From Ooceraea biroi (Eukaryota; Arthropoda; Insecta; Hymenoptera; Formicidae), in assembly GCF_003672135.1 (NCBI RefSeq), contig NC_039506.1, positions 4,712,001 to 4,776,000 of the forward strand: a DNA stretch of 64,000 nucleotides, read 5' to 3'. How positions within the stretch are numbered: position 1 is the stretch's first letter; every line of letters starts with the position of its first letter. The notes under the pieces were generated by a model, which did not search any database, was not told the DNA's origin, and saw only the letters and a list, made by a program, of their open reading frames with translations. The position numbers were made by a program, and so were the translations under genes. This document shows, piece after piece, positions 25,676 to 35,625 of this stretch.

Positions 25676-26738
25676 ATGACTGATTATACGAAAGAGGAAA
25701 GAATAGAAATGCTTCTTATTTACGGTGAAAGCGGAAGAAGCTCTACAGAGGCGCAGAGAATGTACGGCCAAAGATACCCTGAAAAGCGTTTACCGTCTCG
25801 CGCGGCTTTTGACCGTCTTATTAAAACATTTCGTGAAACTGGAAGTGTTTGTTCACGTAAGAAAATGCGACCTCGTTTGCAAACTAATGAACCAACAGAA
25901 GTTACTGTTTCGGCTGCAGTGGCAAATAATCCACATATCAGTTCTCGACAAATCCAAAGAAATACTGGTATTTCCAAGACAAGTGTTTTACGCATTCTTA
26001 AACGCCACTCATTTCATCCATATCACATTGCATTGCATCAAGAACTTCATGGAAATGATTTTATTAATCGAATCGAATTTTGTCAATGGGCGCTACAACA
26101 GTTGGAGGTCAATGAATTCTTCTTCAACAGAATATTGTTTACCGATGAATCAACTTTCACTAACCATGAACAAGTACATAGAAGAAATATGCACTATTGG
26201 TCCGTTGAAAATCCAAGGTGGCTTTGACAAGTAGAACGTCAACGTCCATGGAGTCCTAATGTATGCTGCGGTGTTTTACACAATCGAATCATTGGCCCTT
26301 TCTTTATTGATGGTACAGTAAATGGTCAAAAACATGCTGATTTTTTGTCCCAACAATTACCAAACTTATTGGAAGAGGTGCCGTTAGAAACTCGTTTACA
26401 AATGTGGTATCAGCATGATGGTTGTCCGGCTCATAACGCACGTGTTGCACGTACAGTTTTACACGAAATGTTTCCGGAACGCTGGATAGGAAGAGGACAT
26501 ATCAGTTGGCCAGCACGTTCTCCTGATTTGAATCCTTTAGACTTTTTTGTTGGGAATGTTAAAGAATACTGTTTACAATGATGTACCAACTACACAAGAG
26601 AACATGAGAGAGCGCATTTTGAATGTATGTGCTAGTATAAATTCAGAAGTGATAGAAAGGGTAAGAGTATCATTTGTGCACCGTATTAGAATATGTATTG
26701 AAGTCGGAGGACATCATTTCGAACACCTCCTTAAATAA
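25676..26738 (+). pseudogene. Tc1-like transposase with DUF4817-like HTH, broken
   Basis: Starts at ATG 25676. An N-terminal helix-turn-helix region of the arthropod DUF4817 type (YGESGRSSTEAQRMYGQRYP) is followed by a DDE/D core. The catalytic Asp motifs are visible: FTDES, then QHDGCPAHN, then SPDLNPLDFF. The reading is stopped by TGA at 26225-26227 where family members have Arg. It continues in frame, then shifts frame at about 26545 to the C-terminal block ending HHFEHLLK at 26738. With one stop and one frameshift it is inactive here. The encoded enzyme would have cut and moved the surrounding element. Confidence 0.85.
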
Positions 26739-26870
26739 ATTTTTGTGTTGAAGAGCATAAAGTTTGATTTTTCTGTTTCCCGCGATCAAGATCATTTAAA
26801 GGTCATGTTGTCATAGGTCGCTGAACTCCTCTCGATGTTGGCTATAAAATTGCGCAAACAAAAATATGTA

Positions 26871-28155
26871 TTAGGTTGGCAAATAAGTTCGTTCGGTTTT
26901 TGCTTCGGTGCAACTTCTTTCCAATTCACTCTTGTTTTTCTCGACACTATCGCGCAACTTCAGAGTGCATTTGAAAGTACATGTTTCACATAACCTTTTT
27001 GTAAATTTAGGTTTGACTAACATCAATATTGTGTGTGCTGCGTAGCTGTAAAACTGGAAGTAAATAACGTGCATATCGTCATATTTTGCTCTATTATTTC
27101 AAGAAGAGCAAACGAGCTGCAAAGGCTCATAAAAAGATATGCCGTGTTTATGGAGATGATGCCTTAACAGAACGCGTATGTCAAAAGTGGTTCGCCAAAT
27201 TCCGTTCTGGAGATTTTGACGTCAATGATGCGCCTCGCTCCGGTCGCCCGATCAAGATTGATTCAGGTAATGTCAAAGCTATCATCGATAAAAATCCATC
27301 CCAATCGGTGCGAGAGATTGCTACAGCACTTAATATATCTCATACAAGCGTAGAAAACAATTTGCGCCAACTGGGATACGTTTCTCGGCTCAATGTGTGG
27401 GTGCCGCATGAATTAACCGAGGCCAACTTGGCCACTCGCATATCCATCTGCGATTTGCTGCGGAAACGTCAAGAAAACGATCCATTTTTGAAGCGGTTAG
27501 TGACAGGGGATGAAAAATGGGTCGTCTATGAGAATGTAACGCGGAAAAGATCATGGGGACACAGCAGCGAGCCACCACAAACAACCTGGAAGGCAGGATT
27601 GCATCCGAAGAAGATCATGCTCTCCGTATGGTGGGATTTCAAAGGTGTCATTTACTACGAGCTGTTACCGTCAAGCAAAACGATTGATTCAAACACATAC
27701 TGCTCGCAGTTAACAAAATTGGACCAAGCACTCCGCAAAAAACGTCCAGAATTGATAAATCGAAAAGGTGTTGTCTTCCACCACAATAACGCCAGACCTC
27801 ACACATCATTGACAACTCGGAACAAATTACTCAGTCTTGGCTGGGATGTTTTGCCTCATCCTGCGTATTCACCGGACCTGGCCCCTTCCGATTATCATTT
27901 ATTCCGGTCGTTGCAGAACTCTTTGAACGGAAACTTCTTCAAGGATGAAGAGAACGTCAAAAGACACCTGGATTGGTTTTTCGCCGATAAGCCTCAGATG
28001 TTTTACGAACGCGGCATAATGAAGTTGGTGGAAAGATGGCAAGAAGTCATCAATAAAAATGGTCAATATATAATTGATTAAAATTTATTTTGTGTATAAA
28101 AAAATTGTATTTTATTCCACCTTAAAAAACCGAACCAACTTATTTGCCAACCCAA
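26871..28155. mobile_element. Mariner element (1285 bp) nested in the Tc1-like element
   Basis: TIRs of about 31 bp: left TTAGGTTGGCAAATAAGTTC, with the right end complementary at about 28 of 31 positions. It is flanked by TA at 26869-26870 and 28156-28157. Removing it and one TA rebuilds the right long TIR of the host element exactly as in the left TIR, so the insertion point is certain. Confidence 0.95.
27086..28081 (+). pseudogene. Mariner transposase, probably inactive
   Basis: About 331 residues of a DD34D mariner transposase: paired-like HTH N-terminus, the WVPHELT linker motif, first catalytic Asp in VTGDEKW and third in YSPDLAPSDYHLF. The second catalytic Asp, normally in HQDNARPH, is Asn here (HHNNARPH, DNA about 27780-27797). 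There is no ATG at the expected start. The upstream coding frame (from CTG near 27053) is offset, so the start codon is lost and the N-terminus shifted. With a missing catalytic residue the enzyme should be dead, though the ORF is otherwise uninterrupted to TAA at 28081. Confidence 0.9.
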
Positions 28156-28337
28156 TAGTTCCATTTAAAAACATTATCTTGACCTTTGAATCTCCGAAAA
28201 AAATAGTCTTGAAAAATTTTTGTTCTGTCATCATGATAGTCCCTTCGAACGGTGCAACTTTTTCCTTAGACATTTTTTCGTATCATCACAAACAAGTGAA
28301 ATATCTAAGATGATCGATTTAAGTGGACCACCCTGTA

Positions 28338-28449
28338 TATATACTGATAGACTGATAAAACATTACTTATTTGATAACAGTACGTAATTTATAAAAAATT
28401 GCTTTTTACTTATCAATATAACATCATACCTCGTTTGCCTTGATAATGC
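28338..28449. other. Resumed spacer before lipase copy 4
   Basis: Continues the duplicated spacer after the transposon nest. It matches 21942-22045, before copy 3, nearly perfectly. Confidence 0.8.
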
Positions 28450-28485
28450 TATATATTATTAACATATGCGTATAAGCCTTTCAGT
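28450..28485 (+). promoter_or_regulatory. Putative TATA + TCAGT initiator, lipase copy 4
   Basis: TATATATT at 28450-28457 and TCAGT at 28481-28485, 31 bp apart. The transposon nest ends 115 bp upstream, so the core promoter is kept but distal sequence was displaced by 3.3 kb. Confidence 0.7.
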
Positions 28486-28607
28486 ATGAGCTTTCTGTTC
28501 ATGGAATTTAATTGGTCATTAGAATCTATATTCGAAACTTAAACAAAAATATTCGAAACTTAAATTAAAATTTTTCCTAATATACGCACTCTGTTACTTC
28601 TTACAAG

Positions 28608-30741
28608 ATGTTAACATCAGTGCCTTTCTGCCTTCTTTTATTCGTTGCAACTAGAATAATATACAGTCAAGCAGCGTGTTCGTGTAAGTATATCCAAAAT
28701 ATCTATATATTATTTGATACATTTACCATTACTTGCTTATGTTGACACTACATGCATACTTCACAGGCGAGCAACCCAATTCCGACTTCGCAAATGGTGT
28801 CAACTTAATCTATTATAAATGGTTTGTACTCAAGTGGTTGAAACATCATCAAACATTGATTACATAGTCATATTAAGTGATGCGACTACATGTTTTCCAG
28901 CAATGGTGAGACTCCTAATGCGACAATCACTTATCCCATCACAGCTCCACAAAGTTTAGTAGGTGTCTTAGATTCTAATAAACGTACAATATTTTATGTC
29001 TTCGGATTTTTGCAAACGCCGACTGACAGCAATGTTGAAACAATGACCAAAGGTATTGCATCCACAAAATAGATAATTATTGCATATAAAATCGATAAAA
29101 TACAACTTGACATTTGTTTCCATAATCAGCACTTTGTTATGGAGATACTGATAATGTCGTGTTATTGGATTGGAGCAAATATTCCACGAATATCGATTAT
29201 GCAAGTGTCTTTAAGAACGCCGAAGGAGTGGGAAGTTTATTCGCTCGAAGTTTACAACTCCTTAAGGATAACGATTTCAATACAAGTACGATTTATATTA
29301 TCGGGCACTCCTTAGGCGCTCATATAAGTGGTTTGGCTGGCAAATGCACCAATTTCACTATACCTCGCATTACAGGTAAGTGGTCAAACTTAAAAACATG
29401 CAAATGTTTTTATAATACATGCATATAAGAATCCTCGTGCTGGAATAATAAAACTTTTATTCGAAATATTTTTCCATATCTCTCTTCTTTTCGGCGATAT
29501 TCGTTTAAAAATAAGAAAACCGATATTTTTCGAGGGAATGTTTCCATCCTTAAAAGTGAATATCAGCAAAACATTTTTTCTTTATTAAATCTATTTACTC
29601 TATACTTATGTAAAGTTTCAGATTCTTTTGAATTTGACAGTTGCCAATGTTTCATTGGAAGTAATTCTACACACAAATACAAGTTTTTAATTTTCCCTCG
29701 GACTTTATACATGTACATGTATATGTGTCTCTCTCTCTCTCTCTCTTCTTTTTTTGATTATTTAATGACTATTTGAGAAGAAGGAAATGATAGGATTTGA
29801 TCCCAAATGCATTCGGGACAAAAAACACGTAACAATCTTTGATAAAGTGGCGCTCTAGAGCAGTTCTAAAATATGATTATCAGTGTGAAATTATTATTTA
29901 TAGGATTGGATCCTGCGAATCGTCTCTGGTATCCTACTGGATGCTATCTCGAATCCACAGACGCGTCATGGGTTGACGTTATTCACACGGACATGGGTGT
30001 ATGGGGTACTCCTGAATGTATGGGAACAGCAGACTATTTCGCAAACACTGGCACTACTGTACAACCCGGTTGTCCATTTAATTCGACATCACAAGGCATC
30101 ACAGGCATAGGTAATAAACTATGCTATTATTAATCTTTTTGTAAATTAAGTTCAGTAAATTAATTTTCAGTAATAATTTTAATATATAATAAATTTACCT
30201 AGCATCTGAAAGTTTTAACATTAACAGAGTGTATCGCCGAATATATCATAAATACATATTCCTTCTAAAAAGTAAAAGATTATTAACTTGTTACTTCAAG
30301 TATCTTAATAATATAACGTAAAGATTGTATACAATTATTATATCAAGTGTGACATAGTAGGTAATATAGTATTGCAAATCTTCTATTATTCATTATTTAT
30401 TCTAATCTTTTTTTTGTTTTAACAAAAGTGTTTTGTAGCCATCAAATGTCAGTCGTGATATACGCAGAATCAAAGTATAATCCTGACGAATACGTAGCAG
30501 TATGCTGTTCTTCTTTTACTTCGTTTATGTTAAATGTTTGTAAGACTAACGCAAAAACTGGTGTTGGATATGCAGCATCGAATGTGTAAGTTAATAATTC
30601 ATTTCTTACAGTTCGGTACAAACGAATAAACTTGCAATTATTCACATAATTTCATATATTAACCAGGGAAATATTAACGAATCCTAAATTTTCTACAGGA
30701 CTGGGACATATTACTTCAATACCACAAAGTCACTATTCTAA
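28608..30741 (+). CDS. Secreted phospholipase A1-like lipase, copy 4 (7 exons)
   Basis: Exons: 28608-28683, 28767-28821, 28901-29052, 29130-29375, 29904-30110, 30429-30585, 30699-30741, or 936 nt and 311 residues. Exon lengths are identical to copy 3. The triad is Ser155 (GHSLG), Asp179 (GLDPAN) and His250 (CSH), with a signal peptide in exon 1 and a 14-residue lid. It differs from copy 3 by a few amino acids, including Pro for His in the signal peptide, and a handful of intron bases. Exon 2 is closer to copy 2 than to copy 3 at several bases, suggesting local gene conversion. The 3' hairpin (30748-30766) and polyA signal (30883) are shared with copy 3. Confidence 0.93.
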
Positions 30742-32125
30742 ATGATAACCGACCACGCTGGTCGGTCGCTCATTAAGTGGCATGATGAATATTTGTCCGC
30801 AGTACTTATAATATAAATATGTGTGCAGTATATAAAAAGAATATAACTATATAGATATGATTATAATCACAGTACTTACTGTAATAAATAAACACACGTA
30901 TAATATGTGTGTTTCTATGTGTGCAAAATGTTTTAAATTTCCTGAACCATCCTTGTTGCTTACAACTTTTCGATTAAAAACCAAAGTCTGTTAAGATAAA
31001 AACATTAATATATTATACCTATAAATTTTCTAAATACATTTATATGCAACGTTTTATCCAGATATGAAATGTCCGATAGAAGATGTTTTAACCTTAGCAT
31101 TAACCTGGAAGTAGACCTAATATTATAGAACAAGAAATTCTTCTATTTTACAAATTTTGCCATTTAGCAAACAAAACGTTTGAAATAAGTATAGACATTC
31201 AACGTTGCAGTGCTCGAAATGCTGTTTGTCATGATCTCCTGTCAAAATACTCATATTTTGTGCATACTTTATGAAAAATCGGATTCGGACTTCGTAAAGT
31301 CAATCTTTTATGACTTTTATAAATAGCTCGTATTAAAATCAGTGAACAATTATCAAACAATAGTTATGTAATCATGAGAAATATTTAAATGTGAGGCCTT
31401 ACTGTTCAACAATGTCTATAGTATAAAGATACTGCGTTTTACACTGTAGACGATCAAATTGTTACATGATTTTAAGAATAATAAATTATATTTATTATGG
31501 AACATGGATGATATGATGCTTATTTATTGTACTGTTGGAATAAATATTCTTATATATGTAAATATATTTTTTTCTCATTTTTGTGTGTACACACTGTGTG
31601 TTATATTATATTGATATATTTTAATATTTGTAATGTTTTATGTGTAAATTGTCATATTCACCTATATAACAACTTATCGTAATTACGTATTACTAAAAAA
31701 TACTATTTTGATAAAAAAGGTAATTTCGCAAATGGTCCAATTTTAACGTATCAGTCCATACTTATAGAAAACGGTAATTATTGGCAATGTGGGCATATTA
31801 AATTTATCGCAATATGACGAATACTCTTTTATACTTAGGTTTACGTAATAATAAATGCAAGCGAATTCTATATGTAAGTACTGCAAGCAAATATGTTATA
31901 ACTGTTGCGAAAAAAGATATAACACATACGAATACTTCGATCAATGTAACATATATTAATTCCGATAATCTTGATTGTCTAAATTTCGTCAAAATTTGCT
32001 TAGTTTATTCCTAATTACTTTATCAAAAAGATACTTTCGACTCTTCTTTCCTGAATGTTCATCTTTCCTACATTGCCACTTTTACTTGATGTCATCGGAA
32101 GTGTTAACATGTGCATACTTTATAG
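30742..32125. other. Spacer between lipase copy 4 and the pseudogene
   Basis: 3' UTR and polyA signal (30883), then AT-rich DNA. Blocks 31010-31150 and 31730-32070 match 16950-17090 and 17160-17540 downstream of copy 1. The copies share the TGTCCGATA, ATTATAGAACAAGAAATTCTTC and AATTCCGATAATCTTGATTG landmarks. No gene is seen; the small frames at 31804-32181 lie in this paralogous spacer. Confidence 0.65.
30748..30766 (+). promoter_or_regulatory. 3' UTR hairpin, lipase copy 4
   Basis: Same 8-bp perfect stem with CGC loop as after copy 3, six bases past the stop codon. Confidence 0.45.
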
Positions 32126-32735
32126 ATGATCAATGCGGTTCAGAGTTCGCAACTAGTGTCAATCTTTTGTATTATAAATAGTTCATACTCATATTCTTGA
32201 AAAATTGTCCAATAATAATTAGCTATATTAATTGACGCGTAATTCATTTATCAGCAATAATGAGACTTCCGCTACGATTGCTTATCCTATCAGTGCGCCA
32301 CAAGGTTTACTAAAAGTCTTGGAAGATAAGCGAACAATATTTTATATCTTTGGAGATATGCAGAGACCGGAAGCGTTCGATTAATAATGTAAGGTATGAT
32401 ATTTATATACAATAGATCTATAGATAAATCATTTTTAAGCAAAAATATATACTCGTTAACATTTATTAAAAATAATTGATCATTAGCATTCTGTCATGAA
32501 AGGATGGATAACGTTGCAGTGTTATTTGATTGGACTAAAAACACTACAAAGAATTATTCAGCAGGCTTATAAACTGCCGAAAAAGTAGGGAACTTATTTG
32601 CTCGGAGTTTACAGCTATTTGAGAATGGATGGCCTCAATGTATCGAAAATTTATATTGTCAGATATTTATTAGATGCTGACATAGCCGGCGTCGCTGGCA
32701 AGTGCAACACTTTTGTTATATCTCGCATCATAGTT
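32126..32735 (+). pseudogene. Phospholipase A1-like lipase pseudogene
   Basis: Decayed copy with recognisable exon 2 (32126-32180), exon 3 (about 32255-32391) and exon 4 (about 32487-32733). The signal-peptide exon and exons 5-7, which carry the catalytic Asp and His, are not found. The exon 2 donor is lost (AAATAG where others have AAATGGT), and in-frame stops occur in exons 3 and 4. The GHSLG nucleophile region is replaced by unrelated residues. It cannot encode an active enzyme. Its exon 3 wording (ATIAYPI) and the LEDKRT-type segment are closest to copy 5. Confidence 0.88.
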
Positions 32736-33565
32736 ATGTGATTAAATCTTAAAGCTTGAATACGTATAATTCTTTATAGTGAAGTTAATAATATGGAAAA
32801 AGTAAATAACAGCTAGAATGAAGATCGTAAAATTAAAGATTTATCTTATATTCCGCAGCCATATTGGAAAGTGTTGTTTAACAATATATTATTATTTAAT
32901 AAAAAAGGTTTTCCATCTTCAATATTAGATGTAATATGATATCTCTGATATTTAAGAGAGTTGTTTTCAATGAGGTAGGCAATGAAGTAAGAATTGCCGG
33001 AGAGAAAGGACAATTACATCAAAAATATCTGTATCGCAATATTTGGTATCGGTGCTTGATAAGCATCACACACAACATCATAACGTATATTTATCAGGCT
33101 GGTTTTTATTTATTGGAGTTAATACTAACACATGCATTTTATAGTATTATAATCAGTCTTAAAATCAGCCTTACGCGTAAGTGTTAATCAAGGCATTAAT
33201 CGCGCGAAACAATAAGCTCTGTATAACAAAATCAAAGTTAATAATATAAAATAAAACCTTATATCATCTTTCATCTCTGTTATTTCATCTTTCATCTTAT
33301 GCTTTTTCTTCGTGCTTTTTCGTTCGTGTTTATACTTATGTTTGCATATGTTAATTAACAAATGCGTGCGAGTCATTTTAATGTGCCGTTCTTGCTTATC
33401 GACATCATAAGTATCTGAATTGGAGATTATGGATTATGAATATGGGAGAGGGAACTCGTATATATGACGATATCGCGTGTCTGTGCAGCACAGGATTGCA
33501 CGATCAAGATACTGGAATTCAGATTTTGTTTCCTAACGCTGCTCACAAACATCCTTATTTCTAAA
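32736..33565. other. Spacer and possible promoter of lipase copy 5
   Basis: Mostly AT-rich DNA without genes; the frames at 32936-33187 and 33188-33376 have no domain. A TATATATG element at about 33459 lies roughly 105 bp before the ATG, but no TCAGT at 31-bp spacing is visible. The promoter of copy 5 is therefore unlike that of copies 1-4. Confidence 0.5.
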
Positions 33566-35625
33566 ATGTTAACGTCGAGTGTATACCTTTACATTCTGTT
33601 ATCTTTCTGTACGAGAATAATTTACGGCCAAGCATCGTGTTCTTGTAAATATGTGCTTTATTTTCTCTATGTTCCTTGAGATTACATCATCGGAAATAGG
33701 TATTAACATTGTGCATGCTGTTCTTTGTAGGCGACTTACCGGACTCCAATTTCGCGACTGACGTTAATCTTCTCTACTATAAATGGTTCGTATCTACTGC
33801 CTTTTGAGGAAAACTCTTCGAATAATAGCATTAATAATCGTTGCGAGTGCTCGCTTTTTAGTAATGGTGAAACTTCTGCAACGATCGCCTATCCCATCGC
33901 GGCACCGGAGGGTTTGTTAAATGTGTTGGAAGATAAACGAACGATCTTTTACATCTTTGGATACTTGGAAACTCCAGAAGTTAAGAATGTTCAAACAATA
34001 ATGGAAGGTATTATGTTTATGTAGCACATAAACAAAGATTATATATAGTGATGAACTGCAGAACAAAAAGGTGATAAAAATTAACTTTTTTCGCACTGTT
34101 AGCGCTTTGTTATGAAAAAACAGACAATGTTGTTTTACTTGATTGGAGCAAACATTCCAACGGCACTTACATGACCGTATTTCGAAATGCTCAAAAAGTT
34201 GGCCGTTTATTCGCTCAAAGCATACGATTGCTTGTGAATAGTGGTCTCGACGTATCGAAACTTTACATCCTCGGGCACTCCTTGGGCGCTCATCTAGCAG
34301 GTTTTGTTGGCAAATGCAACGACTTTATTATACCTCGCATCACAGGTACGTGAATAAATTTCAAATCTTAAAAGCATTTGATTTTTGTAGTCTGGAAGTA
34401 ATAGTAATCATAATTATTTTCTATTATTTATTTCTCAATCACAACATTAGATGGGGACTGTACATTAAATGATATCTTTTTCATAAATATATTTGAATAT
34501 AGTTTTAAATCTTCGTTAGTCATAATCTTCAGTAGCATTATATAATTGATTTATTTGTATTTTTAGAGTTAGAACTTTAACTGGATTTTCGTTGATAAGG
34601 AAACAAATTTATTGAAACTTTGCGATCCAATAATTTAATCCGCGACATTAATAAAAATTATGTAATTTTACGATAACATCAATATAAAACTTTTTATTTA
34701 TAGGTTTAGATCCCGCAAATCCTTTTTTTTATTGGCCAGGCTGCTACCTTACGCCTAAAGACGCCGCGTGGGTTGATACCATTCATACCGATATGGGTGT
34801 ATATGGTACTCCGTTATCTATGGGAACAGCGCAATATTATGTAAATCGCGGCACTCGTCCTCAACCTGGCTGTAAACTCATTGCTATACCATTAAGCGAT
34901 GCAGGTAATATTCATCATAATTATATATATCAGAAAATAATTGCTTGATTGATGAATTGTCGAATAACAATTGTTGTATTATTTGCAATTGTTGTAGATT
35001 TCAAATCTACCAATGAAAAAGCCGATAATTCATTTCTTGTATTTTTAAAAGCATCTATTAATATAATAAATCTTCAAATAATTTTATAATATACACTAAT
35101 TCCGACAACAAGATTTTATTTTATTTATTTGTGTGTTTATTTATTTATTTTATTTAATACTTTGTTTTAATATTAATATTAATAGTCTAGTATTTTATAG
35201 ATTATTTCACTGATTTGAATTGCAAATTTAGTATACAAGATTTGCCAGGATATAAAATTGCACGTATCACAATCATCGATACTTTATTTTAATTGATTTT
35301 TTTCTTTATCTTATCACAAGATTTCTGCAGTCATAGAAGATCAGTCAAAATATACGCAGAATCAAAGTACAACCCTAACAAATTTACTGCAGTGCAATGT
35401 TCTTCTTATATTTCTTATATACTAAATCGCTGCAATGACAGTTTGCAAACCGGCATTGGATACGCAGCGTCGAACGTGTAAGATGATATTTGATCTTTTA
35501 TTTAATTATTACACACAAATACAAATAGATTAAAAAACATTTTCATATAATAATAAAAAAATATTAATATATAACAAATTTCTTGCAGACAAGGATCATT
35601 TTATTTAACAACTGATGCCTTATAA
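33566..35625 (+). CDS. Secreted phospholipase A1-like lipase, copy 5, divergent (7 exons)
   Basis: Exons: 33566-33644, 33731-33785, 33862-34007, 34103-34345, 34704-34904, 35321-35477, 35589-35625, or 918 nt and 305 residues, with the same intron positions and phases as copies 1-4. The triad is Ser153 (GHSLG), Asp177 (GLDPAN) and His246 (CSH), with a 12-residue lid. An upstream in-frame ATG at 33464 exists. I chose 33566 because it aligns with the MLTS start of every paralogue and opens a clean signal peptide. It is the most divergent intact copy and lacks their promoter pair and 3' UTR features, so it may be the older member with a different expression pattern. Confidence 0.92.

Larger units (their letters stand above)
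25044..28335. mobile_element. Tc1-like element with long TIRs, split by a mariner
   Basis: The outer ends CAGGGTGGTCCACTTAAATC (25044) and its complement (ending 28335) are flanked by TA on each side. The TIR is about 365 bp: left 25044-25409, right 26703-26870 plus 28158-28335, the right copy being interrupted by the inner mariner. Without the insert the element is about 2.0 kb. The left TIR reaches into an inverted copy of the 3' end of the transposase gene. It is followed by a further inverted transposase fragment (25408-25530). Transposase remains are at 25676-26738. The corresponding site near 21940, before copy 3, is empty, so insertion followed the gene duplication. Confidence 0.88.

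Noticed and set aside
27390..27584. Antisense frame within the mariner transposase
   Set aside because: Shadow of the transposase coding strand.
33464..33565. Upstream in-frame ATG that would add 34 residues to lipase copy 5
   Set aside because: All paralogues start at the equivalent of 33566, and the extension would bury the signal peptide.
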